Assembly: GCF_963668385.1 (NCBI RefSeq)
Contig: NZ_OY764327.1
Location: 124,001 to 188,000 of the forward strand
Direction of reading: 5' to 3'
From: an uncultured Carboxylicivirga sp.
GTDB taxonomy: Bacteria > Bacteroidota > Bacteroidia > Bacteroidales > Marinilabiliaceae
Length of the DNA stretch: 64,000 nucleotides
Position numbers and translations under genes: made by a program. The notes beneath the pieces were generated by a model. The model was not told the DNA's origin and searched no databases. It worked only from the letters and a program-made list of their open reading frames with translations. Positions 19,901 through 28,900 of this stretch are shown in pieces. Numbering within the stretch: position 1 is the first letter of the stretch; each line of letters begins with the position of its first letter.

Positions 19901-20381
19901 TAATAATACCATTGGTAGTTCCCTTAACAATTACTGTAACACCAGGCAAAGGATCTCCTGCTTTGTCCTTAATAATACCACTAACAGAGTGTTTTTCATC
20001 CTGTATCTCATTTAAATAATCAGGAGCTAACAGAATCTTACGATCCATTATGGTATAATGTATATCAGTATTAGCAAAAAGATCATCTAATACTTCATTT
20101 ATCTTGGCATCTTTAACATTAACTGATACAACGCGATCGGTATTAACCAACTTTTCGCTGTATAAAAAGAAGAATTCTGAAACTTGTTCTATTTCATCCA
20201 GTGCTTCCTCTAATCTTTTGTCTTGCAACGACAGAGAAAGAACCGTTTTTTGTGCGTAAGAATCATGTGCAAACGATTCAAACACTGAAATGAGAATTAA
20301 AAATATAGTAATTCGCATAACCATGAATGTTTTTGATGAACGAAAAGAAAAACATTCAGAAAGAAATCTGGATTTTTTCAT
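16968..20381 (-). CDS. SusC/RagA TonB-dependent transporter with STN domain
   Basis: The 1137-aa outer-membrane protein imports oligosaccharides with SusD. After a long signal region (about 1-44) comes an STN (secretin/TonB short N-terminal) domain at about 48-118. A CarboxypepD_reg-like domain follows at about 131-205. DEVVAVGYGVQKK (210-222) marks the SusC/RagA signature, the plug is at about 225-335, and the remainder is the 22-stranded barrel ending in a C-terminal Phe. An STN domain marks transporters that signal across the envelope to a FecR-type anti-sigma factor, which fits the adjacent genes. The gene lies 117 bases after FecR. A candidate antisense RNA covers its leader. Confidence 0.95.
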   Translation of the reverse strand: MKKSRFLSECFSFRSSKTFMVMRITIFLILISVFESFAHDSYAQKTVLSLSLQDKRLEEALDEIEQVSEFFFLYSEKLVNTDRVVSVNVKDAKINEVLDDLFANTDIHYTIMDRKILLAPDYLNEIQDEKHSVSGIIKDKAGDPLPGVTVIVKGTTNGIITDLDGNYTLDNLSPTDVLVYSFVGMVSQEITVGDQTVINVVLEDSTIGLDEVVAVGYGVQKKSNVTGSIASVAVDELQNRSTNSVGKSLQGKVAGVQILSLSGAPGTSPAFRVRGYSSNGSSDPLYIVDGLTVDDIGYLDPNNIESIEVLKDAASAAIYGAEAGNGVVLVTTRSGKAGASRFFYNGMYANQSQINKMDMMNASQFKEYWMQAGNPEEAFQNGNTDWNDAVFENGMRQSHTIGFEGGTEKASFYMALTYNKEDGMVVGDNDTNERIAAQINASYEVNSWLKVGAKTSLERGKIVSVSANDMTGSSSVIGGGYFYDPTVPVYYGSDSEAPASLGLLEAEANGFNVLRNSQGQLYGSSMLLQSSLWHPLGMIENYTNESWRSNINGTIYAEFKPIKGMTYTSRIGYRFGNIHNSNYTDSYYWNPNQFTQNGALTAELSHNVFVQWENFANYLFTAGKNDFSVMAGMRYSNNNNTYVRGETTRLTNDAENYRFLDYSAVDANDVLGGNNINTRSISYFGRLGWTYDNKYMLQGSFRSDAFDASKLSAENRWGYFPSVSAGWTISNENFFQNLNFEALSSLKLRGSWGINGNVDVLRNYPYTSSLILGNGYYNFNNQIITGAAPSTELPNPDLIWEKSVQTNIGFDARFFDGRLGFGLDYFKKVTDGLLARGPAPAISGTNSVMQNIGEIENTGLEMELSWKGTIGDFKYNLNGNLATLHNEVLESPYGEGRFAGGGGFLTDATYFEKGYPIWYIRTFQVDHIDEASGQPVYKSAEELGSDDGKDYAGSSIPDITYGITVSAEYKNFDLRVFGAGQSGSELFFAVVRPDLPLMNLPTLVYDDHWTPQNTTASKPSPTVFQSFPSAANYASSDDWVFNSSYFKIKEIQLGYTFPSELTQRWQISSLRIYTSLENFFVFTDYPGIDPESMSGTQNGEMIVIPGGPTLSGGGGMGVDRIQYPAMKQFLFGINLSF

Positions 20382-20457
20382 AAATTTGTGATTTAGCGTA
20401 AAAAATTTCTTTAAGGATTTTTTTTGAAGGAAATCGTTGGCGCGATTTCCTTTTTTT
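20381..20457 (+). ncRNA. Candidate antisense RNA across the SusC leader
   Basis: On the plus strand, a TAAATTTG box (20381-20388, matching TANNTTTG) overlaps the SusC start. About 40 bases later there is a strong intrinsic terminator. Transcription starting about seven bases after the box would give an RNA of roughly 60 nt complementary to the susC 5' leader. Antisense RNAs at this position are known in Bacteroides PULs (DonS type). I see no good -33 TTTG, so the promoter is only half supported. Confidence 0.4.
20427..20457 (+). terminator. Intrinsic terminator reading on the plus strand, between FecR and SusC
   Basis: AAGGAAATCG (20427-20436) pairs perfectly with CGATTTCCTT (20443-20452) around a six-base loop and is followed by a run of T on the plus strand. 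On the minus strand the hairpin is followed by A residues, so it cannot work as a terminator for the FecR-SusC transcript. No plus-strand protein gene ends here. Confidence 0.7.
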
Positions 20458-20498
20458 ACTACTTATGGCCCTCCTATTTGTATCATTGTTTTCATTAT

Positions 20499-21545
20499 TT
20501 ATTTAGTTTTCTTTTTATATATCAAGACTTTCTTTTTACTAACTGTGTTGTTTTTTAGTATCTTTTTATCAATTATTTTATATTCTAAAGGTGATATCAA
20601 ACTCAGAAAATGCATCACCTCTTCCAGACTATCATCCTGAAATGTTCCCCTGATAACCTGAGCTTTTATTTTCTCATCCATTATTTTAACCTCAACGTTA
20701 TACCAACGCTCAATTCGTTTGGCTACTTCCTCCATTGAGTCACCTCTGAAAACCAGATTCCCTTGTCGCCATGCTCCGTATTTATAAGCTTCTGTTTCGC
20801 TAACGTTTACCCGACCATTTTCAAACTTTAGTTTTTCGTTAGGTTTTAACTCAACCCCTTTATCTAAATCAGATGCTGAAAACATAACACTACCTTTCTC
20901 CAGTGCTATTTCAATGTACTTTTCTTCGGGATAGGCACAAAGGTTAAAAACGGTTCCTAATACCTGTACTTTCGATTCTCCAGTGTTAATTTCGAAAGGA
21001 TGATTTTCATCGTGAGCCACATCAAACCAACCTTCTCCTTCAAGACTAATTTCGCGATTCGTAAAAGGCATATTGTAAGCCAGCTTCGATCCGCTATTTA
21101 ACCATCCAGTAGTTCCATCAGGAAGTTTAAAACTAACTCTTGCTCCCATAGGAACATTAATGGTATTTTCAACAACCTGCATCGTTGGGTCTAATTGCAT
21201 TTGAGCCGGTTGATTCATTAACAAATAACTTACAACAATAATGGGCAAAAGCAAAATAGCTGCAATACGCGCATACCACTTAAATATTTGTTTAGTTATA
21301 TTTCTATTTCGCTCCTGTTGCTTCTGATCAATTAAGAACCTTACTTTATAAAAGATTTGATCAGTATTATACTCATCAGCTTCATGTTCATTAAAATACT
21401 CTTGCAATTCATCCTTCACTACACGCTTAAATTCTGAATCATCGGCATGATTATAAAAAAGATTGTAAACAACCTTCTCGTCCTCCGCACTGGCATTTCC
21501 CTCTAAAAATTTCTTGAGTAATTGTATGTTGTCTTTTGTAATCAT
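20499..21545 (-). CDS. FecR-family anti-sigma factor
   Basis: The 348-aa inner-membrane protein has a cytoplasmic N-terminal sigma-binding region (1-88) and one membrane segment at about 90-110. A periplasmic FecR domain (about 125-230) includes GARVSFKLPDGTTGWLNSGS, and a DUF4974 domain (about 262-330) ends in a lysine-rich tail. It would hold the sigma factor encoded just upstream until SusC, via its STN domain, signals substrate binding. The length and domain order are standard. It is 170 bases downstream of the sigma gene; that gap shows only AT-rich sequence and a weak six-base inverted repeat. Confidence 0.93.
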   Translation of the reverse strand: MITKDNIQLLKKFLEGNASAEDEKVVYNLFYNHADDSEFKRVVKDELQEYFNEHEADEYNTDQIFYKVRFLIDQKQQERNRNITKQIFKWYARIAAILLLPIIVVSYLLMNQPAQMQLDPTMQVVENTINVPMGARVSFKLPDGTTGWLNSGSKLAYNMPFTNREISLEGEGWFDVAHDENHPFEINTGESKVQVLGTVFNLCAYPEEKYIEIALEKGSVMFSASDLDKGVELKPNEKLKFENGRVNVSETEAYKYGAWRQGNLVFRGDSMEEVAKRIERWYNVEVKIMDEKIKAQVIRGTFQDDSLEEVMHFLSLISPLEYKIIDKKILKNNTVSKKKVLIYKKKTK

Positions 21546-21715
21546 CTAATTCATTTTAAAATCGAAACCCAACTTCACACATTAATTCACTTTTTAACAT
21601 TTATTAATGTTTCTTTTTTAGTTATAGCTTTTCGAAATAAAAATCTCACGCAGTTTTTTGATTTTTTTTTATTTAATTTTAAATAAATATTTCTACAATA
21701 CTATTTTACTGACAC

Positions 21716-22297
21716 TTACATCAGCGTAAAAAATAAAGAAAAAGCCAATCCGGAATGATACATATGATTACGAAGAAACTTGATAGCAGCCGAAATATTG
21801 TTATCAACAGTTCCGGGTGCCATATTTAATTCTTTAGCAATTTCTTTGGTTGATTTACCTTCTTTTCGGCTTTTTATAAATACCTGTTTTTGTTTGTCGG
21901 GTAATAGGTCTATCAGTCGATCTACCTCATCGAGAATAAATTTATATTCAATTTGCTTTTCAAGCTCTAATCCAGAAATAAAGCTAAGGGCCTTTTCTTC
22001 TGTTATATCAAAAAAGAGCTTTTTCTTTTTGAATACATGCGCCATTTCGTGATAGGCAATTGTAAATAGGTAGGATTTTAGAGAGTATTCTTTTTTTATG
22101 TTCTTTCTGTTCTCCCAAACTTTTAAAAATACATTTTGCACCAAACCTTCGGTATCTTCTTTTGACTTTAAATTTTTAATAGAAAACCCATACAGTCTGG
22201 AACTATATTTTTTAAAAACTTGATTAAAAGCCTCCATATCCCCTTTCTGGAGTCCTTCTGCTATTTCGTAATCAGTATTATATTTTTTCACCCCCAT
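21716..22297 (-). CDS. ECF-type RNA polymerase sigma factor
   Basis: The 193-aa protein has a sigma region 2 at about 26-90 (FNQVFKKYSSRLYGFSIKNL, then VQNVFLKVWENR). Region 4 lies at about 130-180, with the helix-turn-helix STKEIAKELNMAPGTVDNNI. It belongs to the FecI-like ECF group paired with FecR in Bacteroidota PULs. Bound by its anti-sigma partner, it should direct transcription of SusC and downstream genes when the glycan is present. It is the first gene of the locus in transcription order. The 365 bases before it separate it from the giant T9SS protein gene. Confidence 0.93.
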   Translation of the reverse strand: MGVKKYNTDYEIAEGLQKGDMEAFNQVFKKYSSRLYGFSIKNLKSKEDTEGLVQNVFLKVWENRKNIKKEYSLKSYLFTIAYHEMAHVFKKKKLFFDITEEKALSFISGLELEKQIEYKFILDEVDRLIDLLPDKQKQVFIKSRKEGKSTKEIAKELNMAPGTVDNNISAAIKFLRNHMYHSGLAFSLFFTLM

Positions 22298-22497
22298 TAA
22301 AATACTTATTGCGTATCCAAGGTAATAAAGAAATTGAAAAATACCTTTACGTAAAAATAATTTTCATTCATACAGAAATTTATTCTCACAACCCTCACTT
22401 ACAATATATAAGTTTAAAATGTTATTTTTTAACATTTTATTACATTTATAAAGAATTTTAATAATACTGAAAGAAAAAGAGCTATAACCCTTTAAAC

Positions 22498-22546
22498 AGA
22501 AAGTAGTTTAGAACCATTTTAAATTAATGATTCTAAACTACTTTCT
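22498..22546. repeat. Perfect 16-bp inverted repeat
   Basis: The arms AGAAAGTAGTTTAGAA and TTCTAAACTACTTTCT are exact reverse complements around a 17-base AT-rich loop. On the plus strand TTATTATT follows; on the minus strand there is no U tract. It is longer than the other terminators in the window and not GC-rich. It could be an imperfect bidirectional terminator or a remnant of a small palindromic element. No second copy was seen in the window. Confidence 0.6.
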
Positions 22547-22612
22547 TTATTATTAGATGAACTTAATATAAATCAAACTTCAGTTTTACATACGTATCTT
22601 ATTTTTATTTCA

Positions 22613-22644
22613 TAAAAAAAGCCGGCCCAATCGGACCGGCTTTA
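22613..22644 (-). terminator. Terminator of cassette 1 secreted-protein operon
   Basis: A GC-rich hairpin (GCCGGTCC, loop, GGGCCGGC on the minus strand) is followed by a T run, some 20 bases after the stop of the giant gene. A matching terminator follows the paralogous gene of cassette 2. Confidence 0.85.
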
Positions 22645-22647
22645 ATA

Positions 22648-22998
22648 ACTATTTAACCCTAATTATTCAATTATTATCTTTCTCGAGATATTTACTTTGT
22701 CATTTGTAATTTGAACCAAATAAACACCCGTAGATACATTTATTGAAATATCATTTTTACCACCTATAAGTTCACCTTTATAAACGATTCCTCCTTTTAG
22801 ATTACTTATAGTAATAGTTGCTTCATTTTCCACCTCAACACTGAAATTACCGTTGTTTGGAACAGGATAAATACTAACTAAATCATCATTAATACCATTA
22901 TCAATTCCGGTAGAAATAGTATTAATAGCGTTAGAAAATCCTGCTTCTGAAAGACCTGATTCGTAAATTGCTTTTACAGCATAAACATAAATATCATC
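22648..22998 (-). repeat. Near-identical 3' end, copy 1
   Basis: This stretch of about 350 bases differs from 39187-39537 at only four positions. It covers the last ~110 codons of the giant gene and the bases just after its stop. Upstream of it the two genes diverge quickly. Confidence 0.9.
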
Positions 22999-25900
22999 TT
23001 CCAAATTAGCCCAATCAGTATCAGTATATGATGTTTCGGTAATAGCATCAGAGGTTAATAAGGTCCAAGCCGATTCATTACTTTCATCGCCTTGAGCTAA
23101 ACGCCAAACCTGATAACCGTTAACATAGCGTAAGTCATCATTTTCCAGTTTTACATCTGAGTGAGTTGACACCCCATTTTCAATTGGCTGACTAGCCAAT
23201 GACGGAGTAAAATCAGAAGATTTCATTTTTGCTTCCGGAAGTTCAACTACCCCTAAAGGACGACTACTAGTACCAGATACTTCTTCACAATATGCATGGA
23301 TACTCCAGTTAGCATTAACATTTGAAATATCGTAAAGATTATACCATTCTCCTTCGTGGTAAATTAAAGCACCTTTGTTTGCAACTGCCGGACCGGCATC
23401 TACACCAGCTGGATATCCTGTGCGATCATCACATTGATAACCAACCCAAACTTCTTCGGTTCCATCAATAAATACCGGAGCATCTAATATTACCTCATTC
23501 CAGGCATTTTCTACTGGATCTACAACATCCTGATAATATACCAATTCTGGTTGTTCACCCACCCAAATACGAATTTGGAAATCAGCATCAGATGGAGCTG
23601 CGTCAACACTTCTAAAATAGAAAGAAACTTTTGTAATACTAAGATCTTTTGATTTGAAATTGACCAAATCATCAGTAGTAAAACGCTGTGCTGCGCTAAA
23701 TACAATACCCGATTCGCTTCCAATTGAGTTTGTAGCCTCACCATTATCCCAAAACATCCAACCTTCTTCAGGCATGTACGATCCAGGTTTTAACCAGCTT
23801 ATTTGAGCACTTGCATCACTTGCTGTAGCTTCTACTTTTAATGGAATGGTAACTGCTTCGCTTAATACTACCTCATTAATCTGTTCAAAGTCATCATCTA
23901 CTTTATAATTAGGTAATTCATAAGGTTCAAAACCGTCGAGTTGAATACTTATATTGAACAAACCTTTTGGCACTTCAATTTGCTGAGCTTCGCCATTGGC
24001 ATCGGCAGTAAGTGAGTAACTAATTCCGGCATTATCAGAAGTACCTGTCATTGTAATTTCTGCATTTTCGGCCGATAAACCATTATTGGTAGAAATGGCA
24101 AACGTAACAGTTGAAACAGCACCTTTTGTAATTACTCGCGAAAATTCAGGTATCGAATAGTTCTCGTTGTGATACTTAGCAATAACTGCATAATAATAGT
24201 TTCCAGCAGGAACTTCACCCCATGCATTATCAGTAAAGCGATATGCCGCAACCGGAGTATCGGTTAACAATGTCCAGTTAGCAGGAGTGTCTTTATCGGC
24301 TTCAGCCAAACGATATACATTATAGGTAATTGCAAATGGTACTTCATCCACTTTAAGACTTGAAGTTTTGTAATTTGAACCAGCAGCAAACACATCTCTG
24401 TAATCAACATTTGGTAATACAGGTTTTGTGTTTGTATTGTTGTTATACAATGTTGATTTATTTAACTCAACTTCAGGTGTCGATTCTGAACCATAATATG
24501 CACAATAGGCTTGTATATTCCAGTTTAAATTAAAGCCTCCATCTGTAAATTCGTAAAAAGAATACCAGTTACCACCATATTTTAGAATATCACCACCAGA
24601 TACAGCAGGACCAATATCGGCTCCTACAGGATAGTTACCGGCAATGTGATTAACCGCATACCCAATAATGTAACTTTTACTATTATCGATAGCGACAGGT
24701 GTAGCCAGATTAAACTCATTCCATTCACCAGGAGTTACATTTACTGCTTCACTGTAAATTTCCTCTTCGTACATTAATGAACCCGACCATACTTTTAATA
24801 CATATTCACCATCGGTTGCCGGGAAAATTCTGATTCGACTAATTGCAAAACCTTCACCCAGACTCATATCCTGCAATTCTTCTGAAGAATACCGCACACC
24901 GGCTTCCATCAAACCGCCACTGGTCATACCAATACCGTTGTCGAACGAACCATTATCTTTATGAATCCAACTATTGGCAAAATCACTTGGTGCTTCCCAT
25001 CTTACTTCAGAAGAGCTGATATAATCGGTTAATACTACATTACGAGGAGCACGGGCATCTTCTAATATTTCAAAAGAACCTAAGTCTTCAGCGTTTTCAT
25101 CAATAATAATATCAGACTGTTCAAAATCAACATATCCTTTTTTAGTTACCCGCACTTTGTAATTGCCAAAATACACATCCGGAATTTGAACCGTACCGTC
25201 AGCGTTTACCTCGCCTGAGTAGCTAAACTGATTATTTTCGAGATAAACAATCGCTCCTTCAGCACTACCACCGTTGGTGGTAACAGCAGCCGAAACAACC
25301 GCATATTTACCTTTATCAACACCATTAGAGAAAGTTGGTAATGAGATAATATCGTTGGTATAAACACTTTTTATTGCAAAACGATAAATATCATTTTCTA
25401 ATGGTTGCCAGTTAGTATCAACAAAGAAAGTATCAGTAATTAACTCAGTATTTAGTTGTACCCATGAAGCTTCGTCAGCTTCAGCACCATTTAATAAACG
25501 ATACACATTGTATCCCAAAGGTTGTTTTTCGTTCTCTAATGCTGCTTCAGTTGCAAAAACATTTGCAGATTCAGTATTGATGGCTTTAGCAAAATAACTT
25601 ACCTCAACTGAATCAGTCGCAGCTTCGGTTGCAACAGTTTCCTCCAAGGTATTAGCCTTACTTGAAGATAACTTAGCCGTATTTAGCACAACCGGATTAT
25701 CGTTGGCATCGGCACCGCAAATAGCTTCGATATTCCAGTTACCATTTAATACACCACCTGTAATTTCACGACCTGTTGTCCATTTATTTCCATCGTAGAA
25801 TGCATCTCCATTTACTACATTAGGTCCATTATCATATGTAATAGGTGCAATACCCGAATTTTGTGTAATTTCTAAACCTATCAATAAATTCTTTGAAAGA

Positions 25901-28900
25901 TCAATTACATAAGGAATATCCAATTCAACTTCATTCCACGCATCTAATTCAGGAACAACATCTTGCGAATAAACCTCTAATTCAGCTCCATTATCGCCTT
26001 GCCAAATTTTAATTTTAAAACTAGCAATTGAATGAGCATAAAAACGAACTTTATTAACAACCATACCTTTTTTAATTCCAAAGGCTGCAAACTCGTCGGT
26101 TGTATAACGATGTGCTACTTTGTAGTTAGCAGAACCATTACTTCCGAATACACCATAGGCAAATCTTGTAGATTTGGTAAGGTTAAATGAATAAACAGCT
26201 TTATCCCATTTAACCAAGGCGTCGGTATTTCTATCTGAACCAAATACCTTTAATGATTGTGCTGCTTCTTGCATCATGCTAATAACATGATTATCAACAG
26301 AAGCATCCGTTAAAGAAATTTCTTCGCTGAATTTCTCGTAATAGGGAGCTTCTACCTCTACATCGTAGGTATTTCCACCATATACATTTTCAAAAGTATA
26401 ATTACCCTCGGCATCGGTAATGGTTGAATAATACTGATAACCACGGAGTTTAACCTCTGCATTGGCAATTCCAACACCCGGCAAATCACTTCCTTCTACT
26501 TTACCCGAAACAGTTACCACAGGTAACAATGTTAATGCAAAATCAGACTCAGCAAGATTACTGTTTGTAACTTCAACAGAATTTGTTTGATCAGTATATC
26601 CTAATAAAGATGAAGTAAGAGAATAAGCACCTGGTTTTACATGAACAAACTCATAATATCCATCAGCATCGGTTGTTAATGTGGCATTTAACTCATCAAT
26701 ATGTACAGATGCACCTTCTAATGGAGTAGTACCATCAGCAGCAAATACATTTCCGGATAACGAACCTGTATTATCAACATCAATATAAAACATTGTATTT
26801 GGTACCTGACTTAAAAACTGTCCGTCGGTACTAGTTGGATTATATGGATCAAGCTTAAAATATGTATTGACATAACGCGAAGATGCACTTGGAGCATCCG
26901 ACGCTAAAAAGGTTAAACCAAAAGAACCTAATTCATTATTAGCTCCTGAGTTACGCACTAAAATAACGAGGTTACCCCCTTTATATTCGTAAGGCTGATC
27001 AAATTCCAGTTTCCAATCAAATTCACCCAATGGGATCTCAACACGACGATCAACCACCAATTGCATTTCGGTGGCTGGAACCCAACCATTTTTAAGTGAG
27101 CTTTGATCTGTTTCACCAATAAAAATTTGAAGCGCCTCGTTATTCAAGTTTTCTACTCCATTTATAACTTTATAACCAATGGCATTGATATTACCCATAA
27201 AGCCATTAAATAAATCGGCTTGATAAACAGACTCGGAGAAAGTATAGTTATAAGGATAAATAGGGATAAAGTTCTGTACAACTTCTCCTTTTCCAATGGT
27301 AATAACATTCATATTATCTGGTTGCACTTCCAGATCCAACAGTTTAGATTGATTATTATCTATTACCTCATCAGCCTCGCAAATTACTCTTGCTTTTACC
27401 GGATAATAACCTTCAGATTCAGGAGTCCAGGTAAATTCAAAATCTCTTTTGATGCCAATACCCAGCGATCTGCTATTATAGCTTTCAGCTAATACATTAT
27501 TATCAGCATCAACTAGTTGAACCGTATAGTTTCTGATTAAATCAGTTCCGTTATTTACAATGGTTACTTTATTGGTAGTAGGTTGTCCAACTGTCGGCGC
27601 CGTATTACCTTTAACTGAAAGAACTGCAATATCCTGAGCAAAAACCTTTTCGATCAAAATATTATCGAAGTACATAAAATCACCTTGCCACGATGTAAGG
27701 TGGAAACCCATATTAAAATTACCATTGTATGGAGCTTCAAAAGTAAGAGAGTCTTTATAATACATTCCTCCTGTTGAAACATTATCATAGCTGGTTAAAG
27801 TAAGAACTTGTGCCGCCGGAACATTGGTTTTACCCAATGTAACAGTCCAGGTTTCGCCTGCATAAATATTGGTTTTTACATCGTAACGCAAACGATAAAG
27901 TGAACCTTCTTCTAAACTAAACGAAGGAGTGATAAACCAATCATCTTGTTGAGGGTCAGTAAAAAAAGTCTCCATTCCCAAACAAGAAGGCAATCCTATT
28001 CCTCGGATCAGGTTTCTTTCCCAGGCATACTCATCTTCATTGGCGTTTATAATAGTCCATAGGTCCATTGTACTGCCATCTTCAAAATCCTCGGAGAATG
28101 GTAAACTCACCTGTTTTCCTACTTGCAAGTAATTAGATGATGTAGTACCTCCTGTACCTTCTTCATTTTTTGAAGTAATCTCGTACTTATAGTTAGCCAG
28201 TGAACTAATGGAAGTATCATCATAACTATTTCCACTATAATTAGTTTCCAAAACTAAATTACCAGGCTGACGAACAATACGATAAGTAATATTACGATTA
28301 TCGAACCAACCTTCTTTCATACCTAAAGCTGGTGGATTCGACCAATTTAAACTGATAGTTCCACTATTATCAACAGCTTCTACTGTTTCGGGTCCTTTAG
28401 GCAAATCAATACCTACAAAAGCGTTGATATCTACCGGTAAACTAGCTCCTTCTGTACTATTTACAACAACCTTATAGGTATGCTCACCACTTGTAATATC
28501 AGCATCATTCCATACAACAGCAGCTCCCGGTGTTAAATTACTGGTAAAAACAATTGGCTCGGTAGCACCATCTTTGTAAATATCAACAGAAGTGATTTCG
28601 GTTAAAGCATCACCACCATAGGTAACAGAGGGATTTTCCCATGATAAATCCATAGAAACAGCTCCATTGGCACCCGGAACCGGAGTTAAATCAACAACGG
28701 CAGCAGGGGCATCAATTAAAGCTGCAACACTCACTCGGATATTATCAATATAAAGATATGAATAAGGGTTAGGTTGGCTATAACAATAAAATCCAAGATT
28801 ATAAGTACCATCAGCAGGTACAGTGAACATTACATCTACATATTTATCGCCAAGTACTTGAGGTATATCAATAATTTCAATGGTTTGATCAGCTACATCA

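Larger units (their letters stand above)
22298..22662. other. Gap upstream of the sigma gene, with three hairpins
   Basis: This 365-base AT-rich stretch holds no gene. It contains a nine-base perfect inverted repeat (22416-22424 with 22430-22438), a sixteen-base perfect inverted repeat (22498-22513 with 22531-22546), and the terminator of the giant gene. The sigma promoter should be here, but I found no convincing TANNTTTG box on the minus strand. Confidence 0.5.

Noticed and set aside
21596-21611. Inverted repeat AACATT-TATT-AATGTT between sigma and fecR genes
   Set aside because: Six AT-only base pairs in very AT-rich sequence; expected by chance.
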